Below, in pieces: positions 1-7,366 of a stretch of DNA of 11,695 bases. The notes below the pieces were generated by a model. The model made no database searches. It saw only the letters and a list, made by a program, of their open reading frames with translations, and had not been told where the DNA came from. Where the stretch lies: assembly GCA_003531115.1 (NCBI GenBank), contig DQHT01000056.1, positions 1 through 11,695 on the forward strand, read 5' to 3'. Position numbers and translations under genes: made by a program. The first letter of the stretch is position 1; every line of letters begins with the position of its first letter. The DNA is from Bacteroidota bacterium. Lineage in GTDB: Bacteria; Bacteroidota; Bacteroidia; UBA8524.

Positions 1-1802
1 TCATTTACTCCATCGCCCGTCATGGCAACAAAATGCTCTTTGCTTTGAAGAGCGCGGATGATGCGTAATTTTTGAGCGGGAGAAACCCGGGCATAGACCA
101 GGGTATTTTCTACCTGACGTAAAAAATCTTCCTCACTTAACCCCGCCAGTTCTGATCCCGTAAGAAGCAAGCCACTTTCATCCATTATCCCTATTTCGCG
201 TGCAATATATTCAGCCGTGGCCGGATGGTCGCCAGTGATCATCACGGTCTTAATACCTGCCGCCCTGCATTCACCGATGGCTTTTTTCACCTCAATACGC
301 GCCGGGTCTACCATGCCTACCAATCCGGCAAAATGCATCTCCTTTTCCAGGTCTGCCGCTTCCTTAATTTCCGGCTTATGATCCAGCACCTTGTAAGCGT
401 ATGCCAAAACACGAATACCGGAAGATGCCCACTCCTCTGACAGGGTCTTTAATTGCTCTTTTTCCGCCTCGTTATTCAGCGTATGATGAATGGATTCGCT
501 GGCTCCTTTGGTTATGAGTAAAAATTTGTTGTTCGGATAGGTATGGACCGTGCTCATGCATTTCCGCTCAGAATCAAAAGGCAACTCCCCCACACGCAGA
601 AAGGTGGAATGCAGGGTATTGAAGGCTTCAAAAGAATATGCCTCTAACATGGCCTCTACCAACGCTATTTCGGTTGATTCCCCTGTCATGGAATTTTTCT
701 TTTTCACAAGCACATCCTGGTTCAATGCCATGGCGGCATGCAAAAAGGGCCATTCCGAAAGGGAGGGAAGATCCTTTGCAGCAAATTCATTCACCACATG
801 CATCTTATTCTGGGTAAGGGTCCCGGTTTTATCACTACAGATAAAGGTCACTGAACCAAGGGTTTCAACGGCCGGGAGTTTTTTGATCAGGGCCTTTTTT
901 CTTGCCAGCCTTACCGACCCACCGGCCAGGGCTACTGTTATGAGTGCTGGAAGTGATTCGGGGATCGCTGCCACAGCCAGGCTGATCGACAGTAAAATAA
1001 GATGGAATGCATCTTCTCCTCTAAAAAGGCCTAACACAACGATCAAGGCACAAATTGCCAGAATGATCAGTGACAGTTTTTTGCCGAATTTATCCAGACG
1101 TTGCTGTAAAGGAGTATAGGGCTCTTTCTCATCCAACATGCCGGCAATCTTTCCTAATTCGGTATTCATGCCGGTGGCAATTACAATGCCTTCGCCCCTG
1201 CCATTGGTGATCAGGGTTCCTTTAAAGGCCATGTTCACCTGGTCGCCCGGACTGAGTTCCGGATCTGACAATGCTTCTATTGATTTATCGATGGGAATCG
1301 ACTCTCCTGTCAGGGAAGATTCGTCTATCCTTAAAGCTTTGGCTTCACTCAGGCGAATGTCGGCAGGAACCACATTTCCGGCTTCCAGGATAACTTTATC
1401 TCCGGGTACAAGGTCGATAGAAGAAAGGGTAATGATTTTTCCATCGCGCATGACCTGTGTATTGATGGTGGTCATTTTCCGCAAAGCCTCCATCGATTTC
1501 CCGGCGCGGTACTCCAGGATAAAACCTACACAGGCATTTACCAGAAGGATGATAAGGATGATGATGCTGTCGGTTATATCACCCAGAAACAGTGCTAAAA
1601 CTGCTGCCACCGCCAGGATGAGTATCATAAAATCCTTGAACTGAAGAAGAAACAATAACCAGGGCGGCGTTTTTTTCTTTTCAAGAAGCTCGTTCCTGCC
1701 AAATTGCCCGATACGCAAAGCCGCTTCCTCCCCACTAATGCCTTGCGGGGAACTTTTCATTTCGGCGATAATAGCATCCAGACTGCTCGTATGAAACTTC
1801 AT
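1..1802 (-). CDS. P2-type cation-transporting ATPase (Ca2+-ATPase-like), N-terminal 600 residues, cut by window edge
   Basis: This is an ATP-driven cation pump of the inner membrane. Domains seen in order: a cation_ATPase_N region (about residues 1-60), M1-M2 helices (about 50-100), an actuator domain with TGES at 165-168, M3-M4 with the ion-binding motif IPESLP (E282), the phosphorylation site CSDKTGTLTQ (D324), a nucleotide-binding domain with TKGAS (K432), TGDHPATA (D525) and TGDGVN ending at residue 600. The reading frame is open at position 1, so the end of the hinge motif and helices M5-M10 lie outside the window. PE in M4, the full N-domain and the N-terminal domain point to the P2 (Ca2+ or Na+/K+-like) class rather than heavy-metal P1B pumps. 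The ion itself cannot be fixed without M5-M6, and PESLP replaces the more common PEGLP. The gene is last in the visible operon, 24 nt after guaD. No Shine-Dalgarno is visible before the ATG. Confidence 0.93.
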   Translation of the reverse strand, partial: MKFHTSSLDAIIAEMKSSPQGISGEEAALRIGQFGRNELLEKKKTPPWLLFLLQFKDFMILILAVAAVLALFLGDITDSIIILIILLVNACVGFILEYRAGKSMEALRKMTTINTQVMRDGKIITLSSIDLVPGDKVILEAGNVVPADIRLSEAKALRIDESSLTGESIPIDKSIEALSDPELSPGDQVNMAFKGTLITNGRGEGIVIATGMNTELGKIAGMLDEKEPYTPLQQRLDKFGKKLSLIILAICALIVVLGLFRGEDAFHLILLSISLAVAAIPESLPALITVALAGGSVRLARKKALIKKLPAVETLGSVTFICSDKTGTLTQNKMHVVNEFAAKDLPSLSEWPFLHAAMALNQDVLVKKKNSMTGESTEIALVEAMLEAYSFEAFNTLHSTFLRVGELPFDSERKCMSTVHTYPNNKFLLITKGASESIHHTLNNEAEKEQLKTLSEEWASSGIRVLAYAYKVLDHKPEIKEAADLEKEMHFAGLVGMVDPARIEVKKAIGECRAAGIKTVMITGDHPATAEYIAREIGIMDESGLLLTGSELAGLSEEDFLRQVENTLVYARVSPAQKLRIIRALQSKEHFVAMTGDGVN

Positions 1803-1826
1803 AGTCCGAAGGTATGGCCATCTGGT

Positions 1827-2303
1827 TTAATAGATGACCTTATCTGTTTTATCCATCCACGCCCGATACAATATTCCGGTCTCAGGGTGTGGAATTAATT
1901 CCATTTTCAGGGTCAGAGGCCGGGTTTTTAGTCCCAAATCCTCATAAATTCTCAAATCATCAAAACCTGCGTGAGCGGCATCTTCCTTAGAAGAAGCAAA
2001 AATAACTTTTTCTATCCTGGCCCAATACATGGCAGCCAGACACATGGGGCAAGGTTCACAGGTGCAATAAAGGATCGCTCCTTCCAGATGAAAATTATTG
2101 ATCGTTTTACAGGCTTCCCGGATGGCATTTATTTCTGCGTGCGCAATGGGATCGTTCGTTGATAGCACTTCGTTGCATGCGCTCCCTATAACTTTTCCAT
2201 CGAGAACCACAACAGCACCAAAGGGACCTCCCTTATTGGCTTTTATGCCATCAAGGGCAAGTTCACATGCTTTTCCAAGAAAATCTGAATGATCGGTTTT
2301 CAT
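1827..2303 (-). CDS. guaD: Guanine deaminase-like nucleoside/base deaminase
   Basis: This is a 158-residue zinc-dependent deaminase of the cytidine deaminase fold, most likely converting guanine to xanthine and ammonia in the cytosol (purine salvage). The zinc site is complete: HAE at 55-57 (H55 ligand, E57 proton shuttle) and PCPMC at 84-88 (C85 and C88 ligands). The whole protein matches Bacillus GuaD as I recall it: GGPFGA near residue 25, NDPIAHAE, CEPCPMC, YWAR, an AGFDD segment at 112-116, and a C-terminal aromatic/W segment (YRAW), at almost the same length (156-158). TadA (tRNA adenosine deaminase) shares the HAE and PCxxC motifs but lacks the AGFDD and C-terminal parts, so it is less likely. 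A purine-rich GAAGGGG lies 7 nt before the ATG (2311-2317), the only convincing Shine-Dalgarno seen in this gene run. It lies 18 nt after pyrD and 24 nt before the ATPase gene. Confidence 0.85.
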   Translation of the reverse strand: MKTDHSDFLGKACELALDGIKANKGGPFGAVVVLDGKVIGSACNEVLSTNDPIAHAEINAIREACKTINNFHLEGAILYCTCEPCPMCLAAMYWARIEKVIFASSKEDAAHAGFDDLRIYEDLGLKTRPLTLKMELIPHPETGILYRAWMDKTDKVIY

Positions 2304-2321
2304 AATTCTACCCCTTCGCTA

Positions 2322-3356
2322 CTAAGACCCGGCCAATTCTTTCTTAATAGCCCCTACCAATCCTACCCCTCCATAAATAAAGCCGGTGTAGAGCTGTACC
2401 AGACTGGCGCCGGCATCCAATTTTTTCTTCGCGTCGTCGGGTGTCATTATCCCACCAACACCAATAATGGGGAATTTACCCCCACTTTCCTGATGAAGGA
2501 AACGGATAATTTCTGAAGCATGCTCACGAAGAGGAAGACCACTCAATCCACCAGCCCCGATCTCATTCAAACGGCTCTGAGGTGTTTTCAGGTTTTCTCT
2601 GCTGATGGTGGTATTTGTAGCTACCAGTCCATCAATACCCGTGCTAAATACCAGGTCGATGATATCGTTGAGCTGTTCCTTTTCCAAATCCGGGGCAATT
2701 TTCAGAAAGATGGGCTTATGCGCTTCGGAATGTAGCTCTTTCCTCAGTTCAACGAGTCCGTTTAGCAGTTGTTGCAAAGGTTTCTTTTCCTGCAATTCAC
2801 GAAGCCCCGGAGTATTGGGAGAGCTCACATTGACGGTAAAATAATGCACATGGGGAAATAATTTCCGGAAACAATAACGGTAATCCTCCCAGGCTTCTTC
2901 GTTTGGGGTCGTTTTGTTTTTTCCCAGGTTTCCGCCAATGATGATATCCGACTTCACCCGGGCCAGACGAGCGGCAGCCACATCAACCCCCTGATTATTG
3001 AATCCCATTCGGTTCACCAAGGCCTGGTCTTCGATAAGGCGGAACAAACGGGGTTTGTCGTTGCCCGGCTGCGGACGAGGTGTTAGGGTGCCAATTTCTA
3101 CATGTCCAAATCCCATGCTGGCAAGTGCATCCACTCAGCGTGCATCTTTATCAAAACCAGCTGCAAGTCCCAAACGATTCGGAAAACGAACTCCCGCCAC
3201 ATCCACTGGCTGATCAAATTCCGGCGTCCCGAATATCCCTTTCATCACTTTGCGTTGCCAGGCAAAACGATTGAGGTTTTGCCAGCTGTTCATGGCAAAA
3301 TAATGGGCTTCTTCGGGATCGAGGGAAAAAAGAATGGGTTTGAGTAAAGCGTACAT
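2322..3356 (-). pseudogene. pyrD: Class 2 dihydroorotate dehydrogenase (quinone-dependent), interrupted by in-frame TGA at codon 74
   Basis: PyrD oxidises dihydroorotate to orotate with FMN and passes electrons to quinone (pyrimidine synthesis, membrane-associated). Reading from the ATG at 3356, 73 residues lead through an N-terminal membrane-binding helix (YALLKPILFSLDPEEAHYF) and the FMN-loop motif LAAGFDKDAR. A TGA follows at 3137-3135, then 270 residues continue in the same frame from the adjacent GTG (3134). Those include [40 protein letters not shown], the catalytic-serine segment [28 protein letters not shown] and GVGGI...[13 protein letters not shown]. Read through, it would be 344 residues, the usual class 2 length (about 336-345). 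There is no frameshift; the stop codon is the only lesion. The start follows the tamL TAA by 1 nt, which suggests translational coupling; a longer upstream start inside tamL is unlikely. It may be a true nonsense mutation, a sequencing error, or a codon that is read through. Confidence 0.9.
3135..3137 (-). other. In-frame TGA (codon 74) inside pyrD
   Basis: The codons read ...GAT GCA CGC TGA GTG GAT GCA... on the minus strand, directly after the FMN-loop motif GFDKDAR. The reading frame and the family motifs are the same on both sides. The position is variable in the family: E. coli PyrD has Cys there as I recall it, and a flavobacterial homologue has Leu. A single change from TGG, TGC, TGT or CGA would give this stop. 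Confidence 0.9.
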
Positions 3357-3357
3357 G

Positions 3358-5667
3358 TTAAAAGGGATAACCAATGGCAAAGTTAAAGGTAACCCGGCGA
3401 TTGAAATAGTTAAAATCATTCACCACCCATCCTCCTTTTTGGAGGTAGGAAGGGTCGCGCAACTGGGCACCCATATCCAGGCGTACCAAAATAAAATCGA
3501 AATCAAAACGGGCCCCTATTCCTGCATCCAGCCCAAACTGGTTAAAAAAGAGAGGGCTTATTTCTGCGCCAGCCAAAGCACTGTCCGCATAGATATTCCA
3601 GATATTTCCGGCATCGGCAAACAAGGCCCCTTCAAGAAAATGGCGGATCACCCTGAAGCGGTATTCTGCTGATCCTTCGATCACGATTTCACCTGAACGG
3701 TCAATCTGACTGGCCATGTCTCCCCCATAGGTTCCCGGGCCAATACTTCTTGGTGCCCAGCCACGCAGACTGTTCGCCCCGCCAATAAAAAAACGTTTGT
3801 CAAAAGGAATAACCCGCTGCTTGAATGTGGGAAAAGCCAAGCCGGTATGGAGGCGGTAGGCAATGGAAAAATCGGGGTCGGGAAAACTGTAATAACGAAG
3901 GTCAAAATCCACTTTGGCAAAGCTGAACAGGTTGGTATTAAATACCTGGTAACCCTGAGGAGGACGGGAGGTTCCCTGTATGAAGTCATTTGCTATAAAG
4001 CCAAGCGTGGTAAACGTCCCGGCAGGTTCTGCCGTAAGACTAAATCGATGATAATTACCGCTCGGCGACAATCCTTTATCATTATAAAACCACTCAAAGC
4101 GGAAAGAAGGAATAAAATTGGGATTGAGCAAGCTGCTTAACAGGACCCTGTCACCGGGTGTCAAAGAATCCAAAAATGAGCTCCGGATATCTACCTGATT
4201 CAGGTTCAGTTCAATGGGAATAAACTTGAAAAAATCAAACCCTCGTGAAGCCGACCACGAATAATTCACTATGGATGTCCGTTGCACAAAATCAGGATTA
4301 AACTGGTAAGAAAAAACGACATTAAAATTTGTAGTCGGTCTTTGCCAGGGCATTTTTTCACCTGTTTTTTTAATAAATCTCGAATTTTCTATCCATAAAA
4401 ATTTAGGGACCTGAAGGGAGGTGGTAACACTTTGCTGCACATTCGACAGCACAAAAGCCTTGTTTGTATATTGAAATTCAGCCGCACCTGAATAGGTCAG
4501 ATCAAGCAACTCCGCACCCCGGAAAAGATTTTTATTCCGGAAAGTCACCTGACCGGAGAGCCCCCATATCCGTTGGTTTCCGGCAGCCACCGAACTCGAT
4601 TGATCCGAAGTAATAAACTGAGGTTCAACGCTAAACAGCATAGTCGGATCGGGTGTTAAGTTGATATAAACATCGATCAATTTGGCAGCGGTATCAGGAG
4701 TCATTTCAATACGTGTTGCACCAAAGATCTGTAAGCCATAGAGGCGGTTATAGGTAGTAAAAATATCCTGGTCGCTGTAAAGATCTCCGCCACGAATACC
4801 AACAAAAACCGGAAAGAGATCTTTTTTGATCGGCATACCCCGGGTTCGGATGTTGATTCCTTCGATCTCAGTAAATGTTGAATCGTCTATCCCTTGCAAA
4901 TAATAGGGATAATCAATATCCACATAGATCTCATTGATCTTGTAAACCTCGTGCCGCTTGTACATGCCCGGGTTTTTCACCTCGATCATGATGGCCACGG
5001 TATGATCGCCCTGATTTGAATCAACAGCAAAGGAAATCGACTCTTTATTGAAAAAATAATACCCGTGATTTCTCAGATGCTGGGAAATACGGTCACGCTC
5101 CTGGCTCATTTTATCCGTATTAAAAATATCGCCTGTTTCTATTTCCGAATCGCTGGTATCTTCCATGATGATCTTATGGAGGTCGCGGTCGTACACCCCA
5201 TATTCGATGTCGCCAACAGTATAGGGTTTGTTAAGTACAACATTATACCTGACAAAGGCCTTTCTCTTTTTGGTGCGGACCTCGTAGGTGACCATGGCAT
5301 TAAAATACCCGTTGTTAAACAGGTATAGTTCAAGTTTTTCGGTACTCAGCGCGAGTTTTGAAGAATCGAGCAAAGTGGGTTTTTCCCCTATTTTCTCCCG
5401 CACAAACTCCCGGATATTTGCTGTATCGCGGCCATCTTTTCCAAAATTCCATGCCTGTAAATGAAAAGGGTATACGTTCAATATCTTCTTATTGACCCTG
5501 TATCCGAGGTTGTCATCCATTCCTGATTTAAGTTCATTATTATGGATGCCCTCGTAATTGACCCTGTAAAGCAAATGCTGATCATTGTCGATGTGACGGG
5601 TAACGGAACAGGCACTAATGCCATATGTGAGCAGACAAAATAGATATATTTGAAACTTTCTGTTCAC
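3358..5667 (-). CDS. tamL: TamA-like outer-membrane assembly lipoprotein (BamA/Omp85 superfamily)
   Basis: This is a 769-residue outer-membrane protein of the Omp85 superfamily, thought to help assemble or insert outer-membrane components. A short lipoprotein signal peptide ends in the lipobox GISAC (C20), so the N-terminus is lipidated; this is the known Bacteroidota variant of TamA. Residues about 30-340 form POTRA-like periplasmic repeats. About 345-769 form a surface-antigen β-barrel with the L6 hallmark FFIGGANSLRGW (626-637, corresponding to VRGF/Y) and a C-terminal phenylalanine (IGYPF). The start is a GTG at 5667: an in-frame TAA lies just upstream, and only this start gives the signal peptide. 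It is the first gene of a minus-strand run with pyrD 1 nt downstream. A TATTTTTG box (minus strand, 5736-5743), inside the neighbouring methyltransferase gene, is a possible -7 element. No tamB partner is visible here. Confidence 0.9.
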   Translation of the reverse strand: MNRKFQIYLFCLLTYGISACSVTRHIDNDQHLLYRVNYEGIHNNELKSGMDDNLGYRVNKKILNVYPFHLQAWNFGKDGRDTANIREFVREKIGEKPTLLDSSKLALSTEKLELYLFNNGYFNAMVTYEVRTKKRKAFVRYNVVLNKPYTVGDIEYGVYDRDLHKIIMEDTSDSEIETGDIFNTDKMSQERDRISQHLRNHGYYFFNKESISFAVDSNQGDHTVAIMIEVKNPGMYKRHEVYKINEIYVDIDYPYYLQGIDDSTFTEIEGINIRTRGMPIKKDLFPVFVGIRGGDLYSDQDIFTTYNRLYGLQIFGATRIEMTPDTAAKLIDVYINLTPDPTMLFSVEPQFITSDQSSSVAAGNQRIWGLSGQVTFRNKNLFRGAELLDLTYSGAAEFQYTNKAFVLSNVQQSVTTSLQVPKFLWIENSRFIKKTGEKMPWQRPTTNFNVVFSYQFNPDFVQRTSIVNYSWSASRGFDFFKFIPIELNLNQVDIRSSFLDSLTPGDRVLLSSLLNPNFIPSFRFEWFYNDKGLSPSGNYHRFSLTAEPAGTFTTLGFIANDFIQGTSRPPQGYQVFNTNLFSFAKVDFDLRYYSFPDPDFSIAYRLHTGLAFPTFKQRVIPFDKRFFIGGANSLRGWAPRSIGPGTYGGDMASQIDRSGEIVIEGSAEYRFRVIRHFLEGALFADAGNIWNIYADSALAGAEISPLFFNQFGLDAGIGARFDFDFILVRLDMGAQLRDPSYLQKGGWVVNDFNYFNRRVTFNFAIGYPF
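5645..5652 (+). promoter_or_regulatory. Candidate Bacteroidota -7 promoter element for the SpoU methyltransferase gene
   Basis: TATATTTG matches the Bacteroidota housekeeping -7 consensus TAnnTTTG exactly and lies 23 nt before the methyltransferase ATG, inside the first codons of tamL on the opposite strand. No good TTTG -33 box is found at the expected 19-nt distance, so the call rests on the -7 element and its position only. Confidence 0.4.
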
Positions 5668-5675
5668 AGACTGTT

Positions 5676-6398
5676 ATGGGAATCACTATTACGGCGATAA
5701 AATACGTTCAATCTTTGAGAATTAAGAAATTCAGGCAAAAATACCACCATTTTGTTGTGGAAGGTGATAAGTCTGTGCAAGAATTATTGGCCTCCGACTG
5801 GAAGGTTGTAAGCTGGTATCATACCAAAGATTTTTCGCCTCACCCCTTTCCTGTAAACGGTGTTTTGGTGAGTGACAAGGAGATGGAACGTTTGTCGCAT
5901 CACCAGGCCCCGCAACATGCGCTGGCAGTAGTTGAAATGCCTGTATGGACGAAAAATATCCCTTCGAAAGGCATACAGCTTTATCTGGACGGGATCCGCG
6001 ATCCGGGCAATTTAGGAACCATCCTGCGTATAGCAGATTGGTATGGATTAGAGGAAGTATGGTGTTCGCCGGATACGGTTGATGCATTTAACCCGAAAAC
6101 CATCGATGCAAGTATGGGTTCATTTTTACGGGTTAAACTTCACAGCGACGATGTGTCGTTTTTTTCGACATGTAAATTGCCGGTATATGCGGCTGTTATG
6201 GATGGAGAAAATGTTCATCATAGCAAACTACCGGACCACGCGGTCTTGATCGTGGGGAATGAAGGAAAAGGAATTCAATCTGAATTACTTGATAAGGTAC
6301 AAAACAAGATCAGTATTCCCCGATACGGAAAAGCAGAATCATTAAATGCCGGGGTAGCAACGGCAGTTTTGCTCGATAATTTTTTCAGGGGGCATTAA
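5676..6398 (+). CDS. SpoU/TrmH-family RNA 2'-O-methyltransferase
   Basis: This is a 240-residue SPOUT-class methyltransferase that would transfer a methyl group from S-adenosylmethionine to a ribose 2'-OH in rRNA or tRNA. An N-terminal substrate-binding region (RKYxxFVVEGxK-like: KFRQKYHHFVVEGDKSV, 18-34) precedes the catalytic knot. Motif 1 is DGIRDPGNLGTILRIADW (105-122, with N112 and R118), followed by ASMGSFLRV (145-153). Motif 2 is LIVGNEGKGI (191-200) and motif 3 is IPRYGKAESLNAGVATAV (214-231). The knot fold is complete and the length is usual. Which RNA position it modifies (TrmH, RlmB, TsnR-like or other) cannot be told from sequence alone. It is divergent from tamL with 8 nt between start codons, a neighbourhood I recall from other Bacteroidota. 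Its TAA interlocks with the stop of the converging downstream gene. Confidence 0.92.
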   Translation: MGITITAIKYVQSLRIKKFRQKYHHFVVEGDKSVQELLASDWKVVSWYHTKDFSPHPFPVNGVLVSDKEMERLSHHQAPQHALAVVEMPVWTKNIPSKGIQLYLDGIRDPGNLGTILRIADWYGLEEVWCSPDTVDAFNPKTIDASMGSFLRVKLHSDDVSFFSTCKLPVYAAVMDGENVHHSKLPDHAVLIVGNEGKGIQSELLDKVQNKISIPRYGKAESLNAGVATAVLLDNFFRGH

Positions 6399-7243
6399 TT
6401 GTTGCCCGGATTTTTATGGTGGTCGTAGAGCATGGATTCTTTGATCCAGATTCCTTTTTTGAACCTGAAAAAATCGTAGGTGCCATCGGGCAGGTAAAGG
6501 GTATAGATACCTTTGGCACGCGAATGTGCGGGTTCAATATGTTCAAAGGTAATCAGCTTCTTTTTGGGTTCGATCTTTAAAGCCATGCTCGCTCCGTTTT
6601 TGTATTCCCAGATAACGCGGCTTTGGTAAGGCATTTTGTTTCCCATATCAAAAACGGGAAGTCCAAAACGCGGCTCATCCTCCTCATTCCAGTACAAGAC
6701 ATCCAGTATTTTTCTATCCGTCTTTTTTGTATTTCCGTTCCAACCCAACAGCAGATAATACGATTCACGTTTGTACGTGATCTTTTCGATCTGGTAATAC
6801 AACGACCCGAACCATTCTTCAGGAGTAAGTTCCAGCATATAAACCGAGTCCCGGTTTCCCAATTGCTGGGCTCTGTCGTTCAGGTAAACGGGAGAACGGC
6901 TTTCGTCGGCATATTGCAGGATCCCGAAAAAGGAAAAAGAATCGTTTGGATGCCGGAATCCCCACGTGAGCAGCCTGAATTTCTGATCCGGAGCATCCAG
7001 AATAAGGATATTTTCTACCGAATCAAAACGATGGACAAAAGAACCCGGCATACGGATCAGGCTGTCCATATTTTGGTTAAAGAGTTCGAGACAGGAATCG
7101 CGTTCCCTATCCTGCCTGCACTCTACCATGTCATAACCCAAGGCCGCCAGGCGCCAGGAATAGCGTTCGATGGTCATGTCCTGGGCGTGGAGCATGGTGC
7201 ATGGTGCATGGAGCATGGAGAAAATGATAAAGATATATTTCAT
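6395..7243 (-). CDS. Exported Bacteroidota protein of unknown function
   Basis: This is a 282-residue protein that I do not recognise beyond a general likeness to unnamed exported proteins of Bacteroidota. The ATG at 7243 gives a clean signal peptide: KYIFIIF hydrophobic core, then SMLHAPCTMLHAQ, cleavage probably after AQ near residue 21. An upstream in-frame ATG at 7318 would add 25 residues (MKGLLNMLKRKPLWSMVHGL...) encoded through a repeat array, and would bury the signal, so it is less likely. The mature part is rich in Trp, Tyr and Phe and has alternating β-type segments: PEEWFGSLYYQI, YYLLLGWNGN, RKILDVLYWNEED, SRVIWEYKNGASM, GIYTLYLPDGTYDFF. No transmembrane helix, catalytic motif or sorting tail is seen, so a soluble periplasmic location is the simplest reading. 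The stop overlaps the methyltransferase stop by 4 nt. No convincing promoter was found upstream. Confidence 0.75.
   Translation of the reverse strand: MKYIFIIFSMLHAPCTMLHAQDMTIERYSWRLAALGYDMVECRQDRERDSCLELFNQNMDSLIRMPGSFVHRFDSVENILILDAPDQKFRLLTWGFRHPNDSFSFFGILQYADESRSPVYLNDRAQQLGNRDSVYMLELTPEEWFGSLYYQIEKITYKRESYYLLLGWNGNTKKTDRKILDVLYWNEEDEPRFGLPVFDMGNKMPYQSRVIWEYKNGASMALKIEPKKKLITFEHIEPAHSRAKGIYTLYLPDGTYDFFRFKKGIWIKESMLYDHHKNPGNN
7190..7220. repeat. Heptamer tandem array A (GWGCATG x4.4)
   Basis: Four consecutive 7-bp units read GAGCATG, GTGCATG, GTGCATG, GAGCATG on the plus strand, followed by GAG. It lies inside the signal-peptide coding region of the 6395-7243 gene and encodes residues 9-18 (SMLHAPCTML). 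Confidence 0.85.
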
Positions 7244-7253
7244 GCCAGGATTT

Positions 7254-7281
7254 GACCATAGACCATGGACCATGGACCATA
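7254..7281. repeat. Heptamer tandem array B (GACCATR x4)
   Basis: Four 7-bp units read GACCATA, GACCATG, GACCATG, GACCATA on the plus strand. The array sits 10 nt upstream of the preferred ATG (7243) of the unknown exported protein. Its reverse complement resembles array A at 20 of 28 positions, so A and B form an imperfect inverted pair. Confidence 0.85.
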
Positions 7282-7366
7282 GTGGTTTACGCTTGAGCAT
7301 ATTGAGTAAACCTTTCATTGCGATAACGTTTTTTTGTCAACCATTGTTATAGTGTGTAAATTCCGG

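Noticed and set aside
550..1644. Two long plus-strand open frames (550-1119 and 1138-1644)
   Set aside because: They are antisense to the P-type ATPase, whose motifs are continuous across the region.
3089..3137. Possible selenocysteine codon in pyrD, with an inverted repeat TGCCA/TGGCA downstream of the TGA
   Set aside because: The stem is only 5 bp with a loop of about 25 nt and lacks a recognisable bacterial SECIS shape. The family has no known selenocysteine form, and no Sec machinery is in the window.
2322..3419. Genetic code with UGA read as Trp
   Set aside because: TGG is used for Trp in every gene, no other gene here has an in-frame TGA, and TGA ends the YigZ-family gene at the expected length.
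3681..3989. Open frame of about 100 codons on the minus strand
   Set aside because: It is an out-of-frame shadow of the tamL β-barrel region.
6623..7255. 210-codon open frame on the plus strand opposite the exported-protein gene
   Set aside because: It is antisense to a gene with a signal peptide and protein-like composition, shows no family motif, and has no promoter or ribosome-binding signal.
7244..7318. Longer N-terminus for the exported protein starting at 7318
   Set aside because: It would be translated through repeat array B and place 25 extra residues before a clean signal peptide, so the start at 7243 is preferred.
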